From Lobosporangium transversale (lineage: Eukaryota; Mortierellomycota; Mortierellomycetes; Mortierellales; Mortierellaceae): a DNA stretch of 64,000 bases. The position numbers and the translations under genes are program-made. This document shows, piece after piece, positions 50,000 to 60,351 of the stretch (its first letter is position 1; each line of letters opens with the position of its first letter). Under the pieces are notes generated by a model. That model made no database searches and was not told where the DNA came from. It saw only the letters and a list, made by a program, of their open reading frames with translations. Location: the NCBI RefSeq assembly GCF_002105155.1, contig NW_019028988.1, forward strand, positions 558,001 through 622,000, read 5' to 3'.

Positions 50000-50272
50000 T
50001 GTCCGTTTTGTGGCTTTTACTCCGACACTTGTCCTGAAATTTGAATTGACATCAAATCCATCGAAATTTTAACAATGTCATCATGGCATGCTAAAGATCT
50101 CTTTCTTTCTTCTTTATTTTACGCCTTCATTCCTCCATACATTCATATACACAATAAAACAATAAAACCTACAATACACAGAGTAGACTTGCCCTCTCCC
50201 CTGACTAAAACTGAGAAAAATAACGGCACATTCGCATTTTCAAAGGTTCATTCCTGCTTGCTCACTTTCAAA

Positions 50273-53200
50273 ATGACAAACAACAACGAAAAGATTTTAT
50301 CCAATTTCACCTGCATGGATTTGGAACAAAGCACCAGTCAGACGAAGCCAACCAAGTCAAGTACTCGCACTGGATCCACTCGTGCAGCACCGAGGAGAAA
50401 AAGAGTTATTCTGACTGACGAAACGACTCCAGAGCCTTCACCAGTGGCACAGACTGCTAGAGTTAGTGCAAAGTCTTTTAAGCGCCCTAGGCGTTGTGAG
50501 GCTGATTCTTTATCCTCAAATGTCCTTCACTCCGGTCCATTGACAGAAGAAGAGCTGGCCCTGGCGAACGCACGGAAGGAGTCGGCGAGAAGTGTGCTGC
50601 AGATGATTTTAGATGATCCAGATTCATCGACGACAGTGAATCAATATAAGACACAGCTCCGGCTGTGGGAGGTATGTTGGATCATCAAAATGTCGCTATG
50701 AGCTATCTCAGACAGGCTATCAAACTAGACGACTTGGCTAATTCTCTTTTTTGTTTTTAGCAATACTGCAATGAAAATTATCAAGGTGACTGTAGCGTCG
50801 ATGCGAAACGCATGCTTGAATACTTCACAACGGTTGTCTTCAAGCGAACAGTAAAGCGATTGATCGGCACAGATCGTTGCTACCGTGGCGCTATTGGGTA
50901 TGCCCAGCAGGGTGGAGGAGATTCTTCGAATTCTCAGGCTGGGGAAGACGCAGTCTATGAGGGAGAAGAGATCGACGAATTAGTCGAGGCAGATATCGAC
51001 GAACATGAACTAAGCGACATGGAGCAGAGACTGGAGACATTAGATAACAGCGAGCAAGTTGATGACGACGACGGCCAAAGCATAGACCAAGGTCAACAAC
51101 AGGGACAGGGTCAGGGACAGGGTCAGGAACAGGATCAGGAACGGAGACAGGGTCAGGGACAGGGACAGGAACAAGGACAGGAACAGGAACAGGATGAAGA
51201 TCTGGAGCTTCAGCTGAGGTCATTGGCACAGAGAGGTAAGAAGGCTCCTCCCTCCTGGGATAATATGGAGCCACCTGAAGGAGTCGACCCACATCAATGG
51301 CAGATTGATATAGCATTGAATGATGAGGAGCGAGCATCACATGAAGCTGTAACTGTTGGGGGTTCAAGCAAGAACATCACGCCGAAGCGGAAGACTGCAG
51401 CCGTTATCAGGACTGAAAATGAAAGAGAACAAGGTATGTAAAGATAACCATGTATTAATATATAAATTGTTATACAGTACTGGGATCCAAACCTTTGGGA
51501 AGGCTCCGCCATCACGCGTACCCCAGGTGACAAGACACCATGGCCGCAACTCAGTGTTAATTATCAATATAAATAGCCTACTAAATTATGACTTAATAAA
51601 CCATTCCTTAATCCTGCATCCACCTTAATGTATCTTTGATTGTTACAATTTACACTAATGGTTGATACTTTTTATTATATATACAATTACTTTTTTTTTT
51701 TTTTTTTTTTTTTTTTGGATATACTTTTGCGTTTGTAGTTATCCTGCAAGCACCAGAGGACAAACATGGCAGCAAAATTGTCTTTGTTCCTCTCACGCTG
51801 GGGACAGTCGCAAATGTTAAGAAGGCTTTGCAATACTTATGGAGGCAACAGTCTTCTTCGACAGCTCCGTATCCCAATCCCGCCCCAAACCCAAGAACGG
51901 ATGTACCACTAGCGGAGGCGATCAAAAATTATGGAGAGAAACTTGTCCATCACAAAGTAACGACAGGCACCTTATCCCGCACTGCCACCTGTGCCGTACG
52001 AGAACCTTACAACACTAAAATGTACCTGCGTATGTTGGCCTTTACATGGCGCATGCTTCCGACGGTTGGAGTAAGCGGCAGGCGACCTTACGACAGTGTT
52101 ACAAGATTTCAGTATATGAGGGAGAGGCTATGCCTCCTTGCACGCCATCATATGTTGCTGCGGGATGAGGACATCCGAAACTTGAACCTGGCTAACACAT
52201 TCAATATTCAGACCCGTCACCCCGCGCCAGGGTCAAAGCTGGCGTCGGGGCTTGTCTTCTGCATCACACGTGGAAAGACAAACCATAAAGGTGTCGAACT
52301 CTATGCGACAGCTTATCGACATAAGCTGTTCTTAAGGTGCACCGTGGGCGGGTTTGCATTTTATATGCTAGAACGGTTCCAGGTAAATGATGCCGTCAGT
52401 CTTGACGCGAGCGTATGATTTTTTCTCATTCAATTACACAAAGTGACATATATCCTTATTTTTTTTTTTCCCTATTGTAGGTGTTCAAGGAGCCTCTTCC
52501 CAATTTTGCGGACCCTGACGAGTGGTACAGCATCAAGGTGCTAACAGGGGGTGGAACAAGCCAAGAACGGTTAGAGAACCGAAAGGAAGCGCTTGTTGGC
52601 CGAACCCAAATGAGCACTACGGCGGCTGTAATGCGTGCCTGCGACGTGCATTCGGCCAAAATTACGCACTCTGGCCGACATGCAGGGGTCTCGGAAGCCT
52701 ACGAAAGAGGCTTAAGCCTGGACGATATTCGCCACTTGGGAAGGTGGGTCATGGGGCAAATGGAGAACTTCTATGCTCCAAAAAACCCAACCAGGGGCGC
52801 TTTTTGTATGGCTCAGTTTGGACCGAATGAGCCTTACTTTATCGAGCGTGATTTGGTCACCCCGCCCTTAGAGCTCCAGCGTCTGGTCTTTCCTTGGATT
52901 GAGGAAAATTTTGATAAAGATATGCCGGAGAGAGCTGACTCCTGGAGAGAGGAGTGCGCCAAAGAAATGCTGGGGGTCGATCCAAATGTCCCGACAGACG
53001 AAGACATTTTTTGGACGCCAATCGAGAAGAAGACGAGCTCGAAACGATTGACCCGTGCCTTCAGCACTGACTCCCTTGTTACACGCATTGGGTTCCTCAA
53101 ACTTCTTGTGCGTATGAGGCGAGTAATCCTTCAGGATGCAGTGCTCTTTTTGAAGCCGAACGACAAGGGGAAAATGTTGGAGAACAAACTCCTCGAGTCG

Positions 53201-54109
53201 TTACCAGAAATCTTTGGTTGCCAGCTCTTTCTGGATTTCCAACATCAATTGCTTCGGGCCATCGACGTACATCGCCGACAAGCAGGCATCATCCAAGCGG
53301 ATGTGCCAGTTAATGCGCAAACTATGGTAAGCGCCATTAACACGTTGTCGGTAGAGGCGCGGGTCTTTCATCAACTCCAGCATGAGACGGTCCAGAAGCT
53401 CGAGGCCCTATCCACCCTTGTGACAGAGCAACAGGAGCAACAGAGGCAGCAACAGGAGCAAATCCACTTACTTCTCCAATCGCTGCAGCAGCAACAAAGC
53501 GCAAATGTGCGGCAGCCTTTTCCATATCATGTGCAGTCTTGCCCGCCCTTTGTGTTTAATCCTTCTCCATTGGCGCCAGCACAGAGCCGCCTAGCTTCTT
53601 TTCCTTCGGTTCCTCAGGCTCCTACTACGCAGGGTCTATATCAAGCTCGCCAGGCCACTCCACCGCAACAGCAGCCATTATTTTCCAACCAATTGCCACC
53701 ATGTCCTCAGCAACAGCCATATCAACATAGCCATGTGCAGGCTCCAATGACCTCAGAGCAGACACAACGATTGCCGGAAGATGAAAGGTATAAAGGCTAC
53801 CTCATGAAAGGCGATGGCAAGCAATTGACGGTCAGGGAAGCATGGGATGAATTCCGTGGGCCCGTTGCTCAGGCAAAGCAGGAAAATCACAAATGGCCAT
53901 TCACAGAGGCGCGTCACAAGGCATTCAGGCGCAGGCGTCAAATTTTCGATCTGATAAAGAATATTGCCGAAAAACAGAAGCGAGACTTCGAAGAGGTAGT
54001 AGACGCACTGACAGCTCAGTACAAGGGTCGGACAATCAATTCCATTCGACTAGAGCTTCTGAAAGACACCGGGAATGACGAAGGCTGCCACCAAGATGCG
54101 GACGAGTAG
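50273..54109 (+). CDS. Crypton tyrosine recombinase with GCR1_C-like domain, copy A
   Basis: Cuts and rejoins DNA at the element's core site through a phosphotyrosine link. Exons are 50273-50671, 50761-51433, 51739-52382 and 52481-54109; phases 0, 1 and 0 match; 1114 aa. The N-terminal core-binding region spans the first splice (TTVNQYKTQLRLWE joined to QYCNENYQGDCSVDAKRML). An acidic Gly/Gln repeat region follows in exon 2. Catalytic residues: Arg499 in LLRDEDIRNLNL, Lys537 in TRGKTN, His635 and Arg638 in THSGRHAG, Trp661 in HLGRW and nucleophile Tyr670 in MENFYAP. After a Gln/Pro-rich segment, residues about 1000-1095 (REAWDEFRGPVAQAKQENHK, RRRQIFDLIKNIAEK) resemble the GCR1_C DNA-binding domain known from fungal Cryptons. 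An in-frame ATG at 50075 would add 66 residues that look like leader. It appears complete. Confidence 0.88.
51088..51195 (+). repeat. CAGGGA-type hexamer repeat coding Gly/Gln, copy A
   Basis: Degenerate 6-bp repeat inside exon 2 of the recombinase, giving QGQ and QEQ units in an acidic linker. The matching region in copy B is 55855-55962 and is the same. Confidence 0.9.
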
Positions 54110-54544
54110 ATGAGTAAGGGTAATTTTTTTTTTTCTTTTTTTTTTTTATATATACATATATATATATCCTCGGATACAAATTTAAGCAATAAAGCACAAA
54201 GTAGTGATGGTGTCGGAAATACCAAGACATGAACTGAGCTACAAGAGGCAGAAAACTGTTGGCTGCATCCTTGAGCCAAAAGAGGCTGAGAAAATACAAT
54301 GTACAAGCAATCCATTGTCGTGAAATTTGTGATATTCCAAGGTGTTTAGCATAAGTATCATCCAGGAAAAAGCATTATCGTCAACATTATTAACAAGACA
54401 AAACACCATCAAAGCACTATCAAAGCATTTTTGACTCGACTCGGCTACCAACGCACTATAACAGAAATAATTGAATACTTCATCAATATAAAAACTGTCA
54501 TGTTTAATCATTAACACTGTCTCTACCATAAAAAGATTTTGTCT

Positions 54545-54593
54545 ATTTCGCTTCACAAATCCATTTTGTGGAAAAAGATTTGTGAAGCGAAAT
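54545..54593. repeat. Right-end 17-bp perfect inverted repeat, copy A
   Basis: Arms ATTTCGCTTCACAAATC (54545-54561) and its exact reverse complement (54577-54593) flank a 15-nt loop. A third, nearly identical copy at 54672-54687 reads ATTTCGTTTCACAATC and runs into the core. The architecture suggests recombinase arm and core binding sites. Confidence 0.85.
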
Positions 54594-54620
54594 ATAAAAA
54601 TTTTGTGACTTGGTATCCTT

Positions 54621-54669
54621 CTGTGTCCACCTGTGTCCGCCTGTGTCCATCTGAATGGACACAGGTGAG
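54621..54669. repeat. Three 10-bp repeats plus inverted partner, copy A
   Basis: CTGTGTCC followed by AC, GC and AT in three tandem 10-bp units, then GGACACAGGTG in inverse orientation, which can pair with CACCTGTGTCC. Copy B: 59373-59421. Confidence 0.8.
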
Positions 54670-54683
54670 CAATTTCGTTTCAC

Positions 54684-54691
54684 AATCTATA
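54684..54691. other. Crypton core site, junction (AATCTATA)
   Basis: Joins the right end of copy A (TTTCAC) to the left end of copy B (ATGG). This is also the sequence expected in a circular form. Confidence 0.8.
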
Positions 54692-55039
54692 ATGGATTAT
54701 GATGCCAAATCCAGCCCTTTTTCCATTTAAGGGTATTATGTTTCATGTCTGTACGTACAAGACATGTGTCCGTTTTGTGGCTTTTACTCCGACACTTGTC
54801 CTGAAATTTGAATTGACATCAAATCCATCGAAATTTTAACAATGTCATCATGGCATGCTAAAGATCTCTTTCTTTCTTCTTTATTTTACGCCTTCATTCC
54901 TCCATACATTCATATACACAATAAAACAATAAAACCTACAATACACAGAGTAGACTTGCCCTCTCCCCTGACTAAAACTGAGAAAAATAACGGCACATTC
55001 GCATTTTCAAAGGTTCATTCCTGCTTGCTCACTTTCAAA

Positions 55040-56427
55040 ATGACAAACAACAACGAAAAGATTTTATCCAATTTCACCTGCATGGATTTGGAACAAAGCA
55101 CCAGTCAGACGAAGCCAACCAAGTCAAGTACTCGCACTGGATCCACTCGTGCAGCACCGAGGAGAAAAAGAGTTATTCTGACTGACGAAACGACTCCAGA
55201 GCCTTCACCAGTGGCACAGACTGCTAGAGTTAGTGCAAAGTCTTTTAAGCGCCCTAGGCGTTGTGAGGCTGATTCTTTATCCTCAAATGTCCTTCACTCC
55301 GGTCCATTGACAGAAGAAGAGCTGGCCCTGGCGAACGCACGGAAGGAGTCGGCGAGAAGTGTGCTGCAGATGATTTTAGATGATCCAGATTCATCGACGA
55401 CAGTGAATCAATATAAGACACAGCTCCGGCTGTGGGAGGTATGTTGGATCATCAAAATGTCGCTATGAGCTATCTCAGACAGGCTATCAAACTAGACGAC
55501 TTGGCTAATTCTCTTTTTTGTTTTTAGCAATACTGCAATGAAAATTATCAAGGTGACTGTAGCGTCGATGCGAAACGCATGCTTGAATACTTCACAACGG
55601 TTGTCTTCAAGCGAACAGTAAAGCGATTGATCGGCACAGATCGTTGCTACCGTGGCGCTATTGGGTATGCCCAGCAGGGTGGAGGAGATTCTTCGAATTC
55701 TCAGGCTGGGGAAGACGCAGTCTATGAGGGAGAAGAGATCGACGAATTAGTCGAGGCAGATATCGACGAACATGAACTAAGCGACATGGAGCAGAGACTG
55801 GAGACATTAGATAACAGCGAGCAAGTTGATGACGACGACGGCCAAAGCATAGACCAAGGTCAACAACAGGGACAGGGTCAGGGACAGGGTCAGGAACAGG
55901 ATCAGGAACGGAGACAGGGTCAGGGACAGGGACAGGAACAAGGACAGGAACAGGAACAGGATGAAGATCTGGAGCTTCAGCTGAGGTCATTGGCACAGAG
56001 AGGTAAGAAGGCTCCTCCCTCCTGGGATAATATGGAGCCACCTGAAGGAGTCGACCCACATCAATGGCAGATTGATATAGCATTGAATGATGAGGAGCGA
56101 GCATCACATGAAGCTGTAACTGTTGGGGGTTCAAGCAAGAACATCACGCCGAAGCGGAAGACTGCAGCCGTTATCAGGACTGAAAATGAAAGAGAACAAG
56201 GTATGTAAAGATAACCATGTATTAATATATAAATTGTTATACAGTACTGGGATCCAAACCTTTGGGAAGGCTCCGCCATCACGCGTACCCCAGGTGACAA
56301 GACACCATGGCCGCAACTCAGTGTTAATTATCAATATAAATAGCCTACTAAATTATGACTTAATAAACCATTCCTTAATCCTGCATCCACCTTAATGTAT
56401 CTTTTGATTTTGTAAATTTTTACTTTT

Positions 56428-56469
<42 letters not shown>

Positions 56470-58861
56470 GATATACTTTTGCGTTTGTAGTTATCCTGCA
56501 AGCACCAGAGGACAAACATGGCAGCAAAATTGTCTTTGTTCCTCTCACGCTGGGGACAGTCGCAAATGTTAAGAAGGCTTTGCAATACTTATGGAGGCAA
56601 CAGTCTTCTTCGACAGCTCCGTATCCCAATCCCGCCCCAAACCCAAGAACGGATGTACCACTAGCGGAGGCGATCAAAAATTATGGAGAGAAACTTGTCC
56701 ATCACAAAGTAACGACAGGCACCTTATCCCGCACTGCCACCTGTGCCGTACGAGAACCTTACAACACTAAAATGTACCTGCGTATGTTGGCCTTTACATG
56801 GCGCATGCTTCCGACGGTTGGAGTAAGCGGCAGGCGACCTTACGACAGTGTTACAAGATTTCAGTATATGAGGGAGAGGCTATGCCTCCTTGCACGCCAT
56901 CATATGTTGCTGCGGGATGAGGACATCCGAAACTTGAACCTGGCTAACACATTCAATATTCAGACCCGTCACCCCGCGCCAGGGTCAAAGCTGGCGTCGG
57001 GGCTTGTCTTCTGCATCACACGTGGAAAGACAAACCATAAAGGTGTCGAACTCTATGCGACAGCTTATCGACATAAGCTGTTCTTAAGGTGCACCGTGGG
57101 CGGGTTTGCATTTTATATGCTAGAACGGTTCCAGGTAAATGATGCCGTCAGTCTTGACGCGAGCGTATGATTTTTTCTCATTCAATTACACAAAGTGACA
57201 TATATCCTTATTTTTTTTTTTCCCTATTGTAGGTGTTCAAGGAGCCTCTTCCCAATTTTGCGGACCCTGACGAGTGGTACAGCATCAAGGTGCTAACAGG
57301 GGGTGGAACAAGCCAAGAACGGTTAGAGAACCGAAAGGAAGCGCTTGTTGGCCGAACCCAAATGAGCACTACGGCGGCTGTAATGCGTGCCTGCGACGTG
57401 CATTCGGCCAAAATTACGCACTCTGGCCGACATGCAGGGGTCTCGGAAGCCTACGAAAGAGGCTTAAGCCTGGACGATATTCGCCACTTGGGAAGGTGGG
57501 TCATGGGGCAAATGGAGAACTTCTATGCTCCAAAAAACCCAACCAGGGGCGCTTTTTGTATGGCTCAGTTTGGACCGAATGAGCCTTACTTTATCGAGCG
57601 TGATTTGGTCACCCCGCCCTTAGAGCTCCAGCGTCTGGTCTTTCCTTGGATTGAGGAAAATTTTGATAAAGATATGCCGGAGAGAGCTGACTCCTGGAGA
57701 GAGGAGTGCGCCAAAGAAATGCTGGGGGTCGATCCAAATGTCCCGACAGACGAAGACATTTTTTGGACGCCAATCGAGAAGAAGACGAGCTCGAAACGAT
57801 TGACCCGTGCCTTCAGCACTGACTCCCTTGTTACACGCATTGGGTTCCTCAAACTTCTTGTGCGTATGAGGCGAGTAATCCTTCAGGATGCAGTGCTCTT
57901 TTTGAAGCCGAACGACAAGGGGAAAATGTTGGAGAACAAACTCCTCGAGTCGTTACCAGAAATCTTTGGTTGCCAGCTCTTTCTGGATTTCCAACATCAA
58001 TTGCTTCGGGCCATCGACGTACATCGCCGACAAGCAGGCATCATCCAAGCGGATGTGCCAGTTAATGCGCAAACTATGGTAAGCGCCATTAACACGTTGT
58101 CGGTAGAGGCGCGGGTCTTTCATCAACTCCAGCATGAGACGGTCCAGAAGCTCGAGGCCCTATCCACCCTTGTGACAGAGCAACAGGAGCAACAGAGGCA
58201 GCAACAGGAGCAAATCCACTTACTTCTCCAATCGCTGCAGCAGCAACAAAGCGCAAATGTGCGGCAGCCTTTTCCATATCATGTGCAGTCTTGCCCGCCC
58301 TTTGTGTTTAATCCTTCTCCATTGGCGCCAGCACAGAGCCGCCTAGCTTCTTTTCCTTCGGTTCCTCAGGCTCCTACTACGCAGGGTCTATATCAAGCTC
58401 GCCAGGCCACTCCACCGCAACAGCAGCCATTATTTTCCAACCAATTGCCACCATGTCCTCAGCAACAGCCATATCAACATAGCCATGTGCAGGCTCCAAT
58501 GACCTCAGAGCAGACACAACGATTGCCGGAAGATGAAAGGTATAAAGGCTACCTCATGAAAGGCGATGGCAAGCAATTGACGGTCAGGGAAGCATGGGAT
58601 GAATTCCGTGGGCCCGTTGCTCAGGCAAAGCAGGAAAATCACAAATGGCCATTCACAGAGGCGCGTCACAAGGCATTCAGGCGCAGGCGTCAAATTTTCG
58701 ATCTGATAAAGAATATTGCCGAAAAACAGAAGCGAGACTTCGAAGAGGTAGTAGACGCACTGACAGCTCAGTACAAGGGTCGGACAATCAATTCCATTCG
58801 ACTAGAGCTTCTGAAAGACACCGGGAATGACGAAGGCTGCCACCAAGATGCGGACGAGTAG
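55040..58861 (+). CDS. Crypton tyrosine recombinase with GCR1_C-like domain, copy B
   Basis: Second copy of the recombinase gene. Exons are 55040-55438, 55528-56200, 56491-57134 and 57233-58861, giving the same 1114-aa product as copy A, with all six catalytic positions kept. Only intron 2 differs: here it ends in a longer T tract (about 40 T versus about 26 in copy A) and the bases before the tract also differ. Identical exons imply very recent duplication or ongoing homogenisation, or an assembly duplication. Confidence 0.88.
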
Positions 58862-59296
58862 ATGAGTAAGGGTAATTTTTTTTTTTCTTTTTTTTTTTTA
58901 TATATACATATATATATATCCTCGGATACAAATTTAAGCAATAAAGCACAAAGTAGTGATGGTGTCGGAAATACCAAGACATGAACTGAGCTACAAGAGG
59001 CAGAAAACTGTTGGCTGCATCCTTGAGCCAAAAGAGGCTGAGAAAATACAATGTACAAGCAATCCATTGTCGTGAAATTTGTGATATTCCAAGGTGTTTA
59101 GCATAAGTATCATCCAGGAAAAAGCATTATCGTCAACATTATTAACAAGACAAAACACCATCAAAGCACTATCAAAGCATTTTTGACTCGACTCGGCTAC
59201 CAACGCACTATAACAGAAATAATTGAATACTTCATCAATATAAAAACTGTCATGTTTAATCATTAACACTGTCTCTACCATAAAAAGATTTTGTCT

Positions 59297-59345
59297 ATTT
59301 CGCTTCACAAATCCATTTTGTGGAAAAAGATTTGTGAAGCGAAAT
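59297..59345. repeat. Right-end 17-bp perfect inverted repeat, copy B
   Basis: Same as in copy A, offset 4752. The third arm copy is at 59424-59439, overlapping the right core. Confidence 0.85.
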
Positions 59346-59435
59346 ATAAAAATTTTGTGACTTGGTATCCTTCTGTGTCCACCTGTGTCCGCCTGTGTCC
59401 ATCTGAATGGACACAGGTGAGCAATTTCGTTTCAC

Positions 59436-59443
59436 AATCTATA
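59436..59443. other. Crypton core site, right (AATCTATA)
   Basis: Right boundary: TTTCAC precedes it as at the junction, and unique flank GCAGATT follows. Confidence 0.75.
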
Positions 59444-59655
59444 GCAGATTGGGGAGGGTGTGAGGCATGATACAAATATAGGGGAAAAAAAAAAGAAAAC
59501 GGATTTTTTTTTTTGCAAAGAGGTTCAAAGAAGGTTGAAATGTACACGGCGGGATTATTTTACAACGTCCACTGTTGGATGTCCTCGGCGGTCGTGACCG
59601 TTCTAAGGAGAGAGAGGTTTATAAAAAGCAGTTTAGTATTTGCCATAAAATTTTT
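59444..59655. other. MCT1 3' flank
   Basis: About 210 bp of unique sequence between the right end of the Crypton array and the MCT1 stop. No gene was seen. Confidence 0.6.
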
Positions 59656-60308
59656 TTACAGGATGCAATTGCTCAAGATGGTTCTAGTGACATACTTCAC
59701 AAAATCTAGCGGGTATTCTTTTCGTAGCAAATTGGCCAACACCTTGCCGGGACCAAATGAAATATAGTCATGCACATTTTGTTGGTCTCGCAAGTATCCG
59801 ATACTTGTGTGCCATTGAACAGCTCCCGTAACCTGTCGCACAAGCAAATCTGAGATATCCTCAATCTTTGTGATCTGTGTTTTGAAAATGGTCATAGAGT
59901 ATCAGATTATTTAGTCCTCCGTTTTGTGTTCTTTATCCCATTGCCAATTTTGACAGAGCCACTTACAGGTCTTGCTGTAACATTTGAAATCACATCGATA
60001 GTTGGCTTTTTGAATTGAATATCTTTGAGTGCCTCTTTCATTGCATCTGCTGCAGACTGCATTAGACTACAATGAAAGGGTGCTCTATAAGAAAATAAGC
60101 GTATAAAGAAGTGGTAATCAGTACAACCAGAGGACTAAGCTTCTCAACTTTTTGGGTACGCAGGAAATAAGGAGATGTCGGTCAAAAGACATACGAGACA
60201 GGAAGATCTACAGCGCGTGCTGCAATCTTTTGTGCTTGAAGAACTCTTGATGCATGGTCGACCCCTCGGACTGTGCCGCTGATCACAACTTGAAATGACT
60301 AAAATTTG

Positions 60309-60351
<43 letters not shown>

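Larger units (their letters stand above)
49917..54683 (+). mobile_element. Crypton DNA transposon, copy A (4767 bp)
   Basis: First of two head-to-tail copies. The left edge is the 8-bp AATCTATA at 49917-49924. It contains one spliced recombinase gene (50273-54109), then a 3' non-coding region with inverted repeats. There are no long terminal repeats, terminal inverted repeats, reverse transcriptase or DDE transposase, which fits Cryptons: they use a tyrosine recombinase and a circular DNA intermediate. The boundaries come from comparing the three AATCTATA sites with unique flanks. Confidence 0.85.
54684..59443 (+). mobile_element. Crypton DNA transposon, copy B (4752 bp plus terminal core)
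   Basis: Second copy, same orientation, directly adjoining copy A at AATCTATA 54684-54691 and ending at AATCTATA 59436-59443. Offsets to copy A are 4767 up to and including exon 2 and 4752 from exon 3 on, so the net 15-nt difference lies in intron 2. The translated exons are identical between the copies. Confidence 0.85.

Noticed and set aside
50075..50272. In-frame ATG at 50075 as start of the Crypton recombinase (66 extra residues)
   Set aside because: The extra segment is hydrophobic and Lys/Thr/His-rich without domain character, and looks like translated 5' leader. The ATG at 50273 follows an A-rich context. Kept only as an alternative.
50891..51367. Minus-strand open frame with PVPVPV repeats in Crypton exon 2
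   Set aside because: Shadow of the plus-strand hexamer repeat that codes Gly/Gln; it opposes the spliced coding exon.
49917..59443. LTR retrotransposon or tandem gene duplication as explanation of the large repeat
   Set aside because: No reverse transcriptase, integrase, protease or long terminal repeats. The encoded protein has tyrosine recombinase residues, and the unit boundaries coincide with an 8-bp core.
49917..59443. Assembly artefact duplicating one Crypton
   Set aside because: Not fully excluded, but the two copies differ in intron 2 and the junction is exactly at the core, which a random misassembly would not produce.
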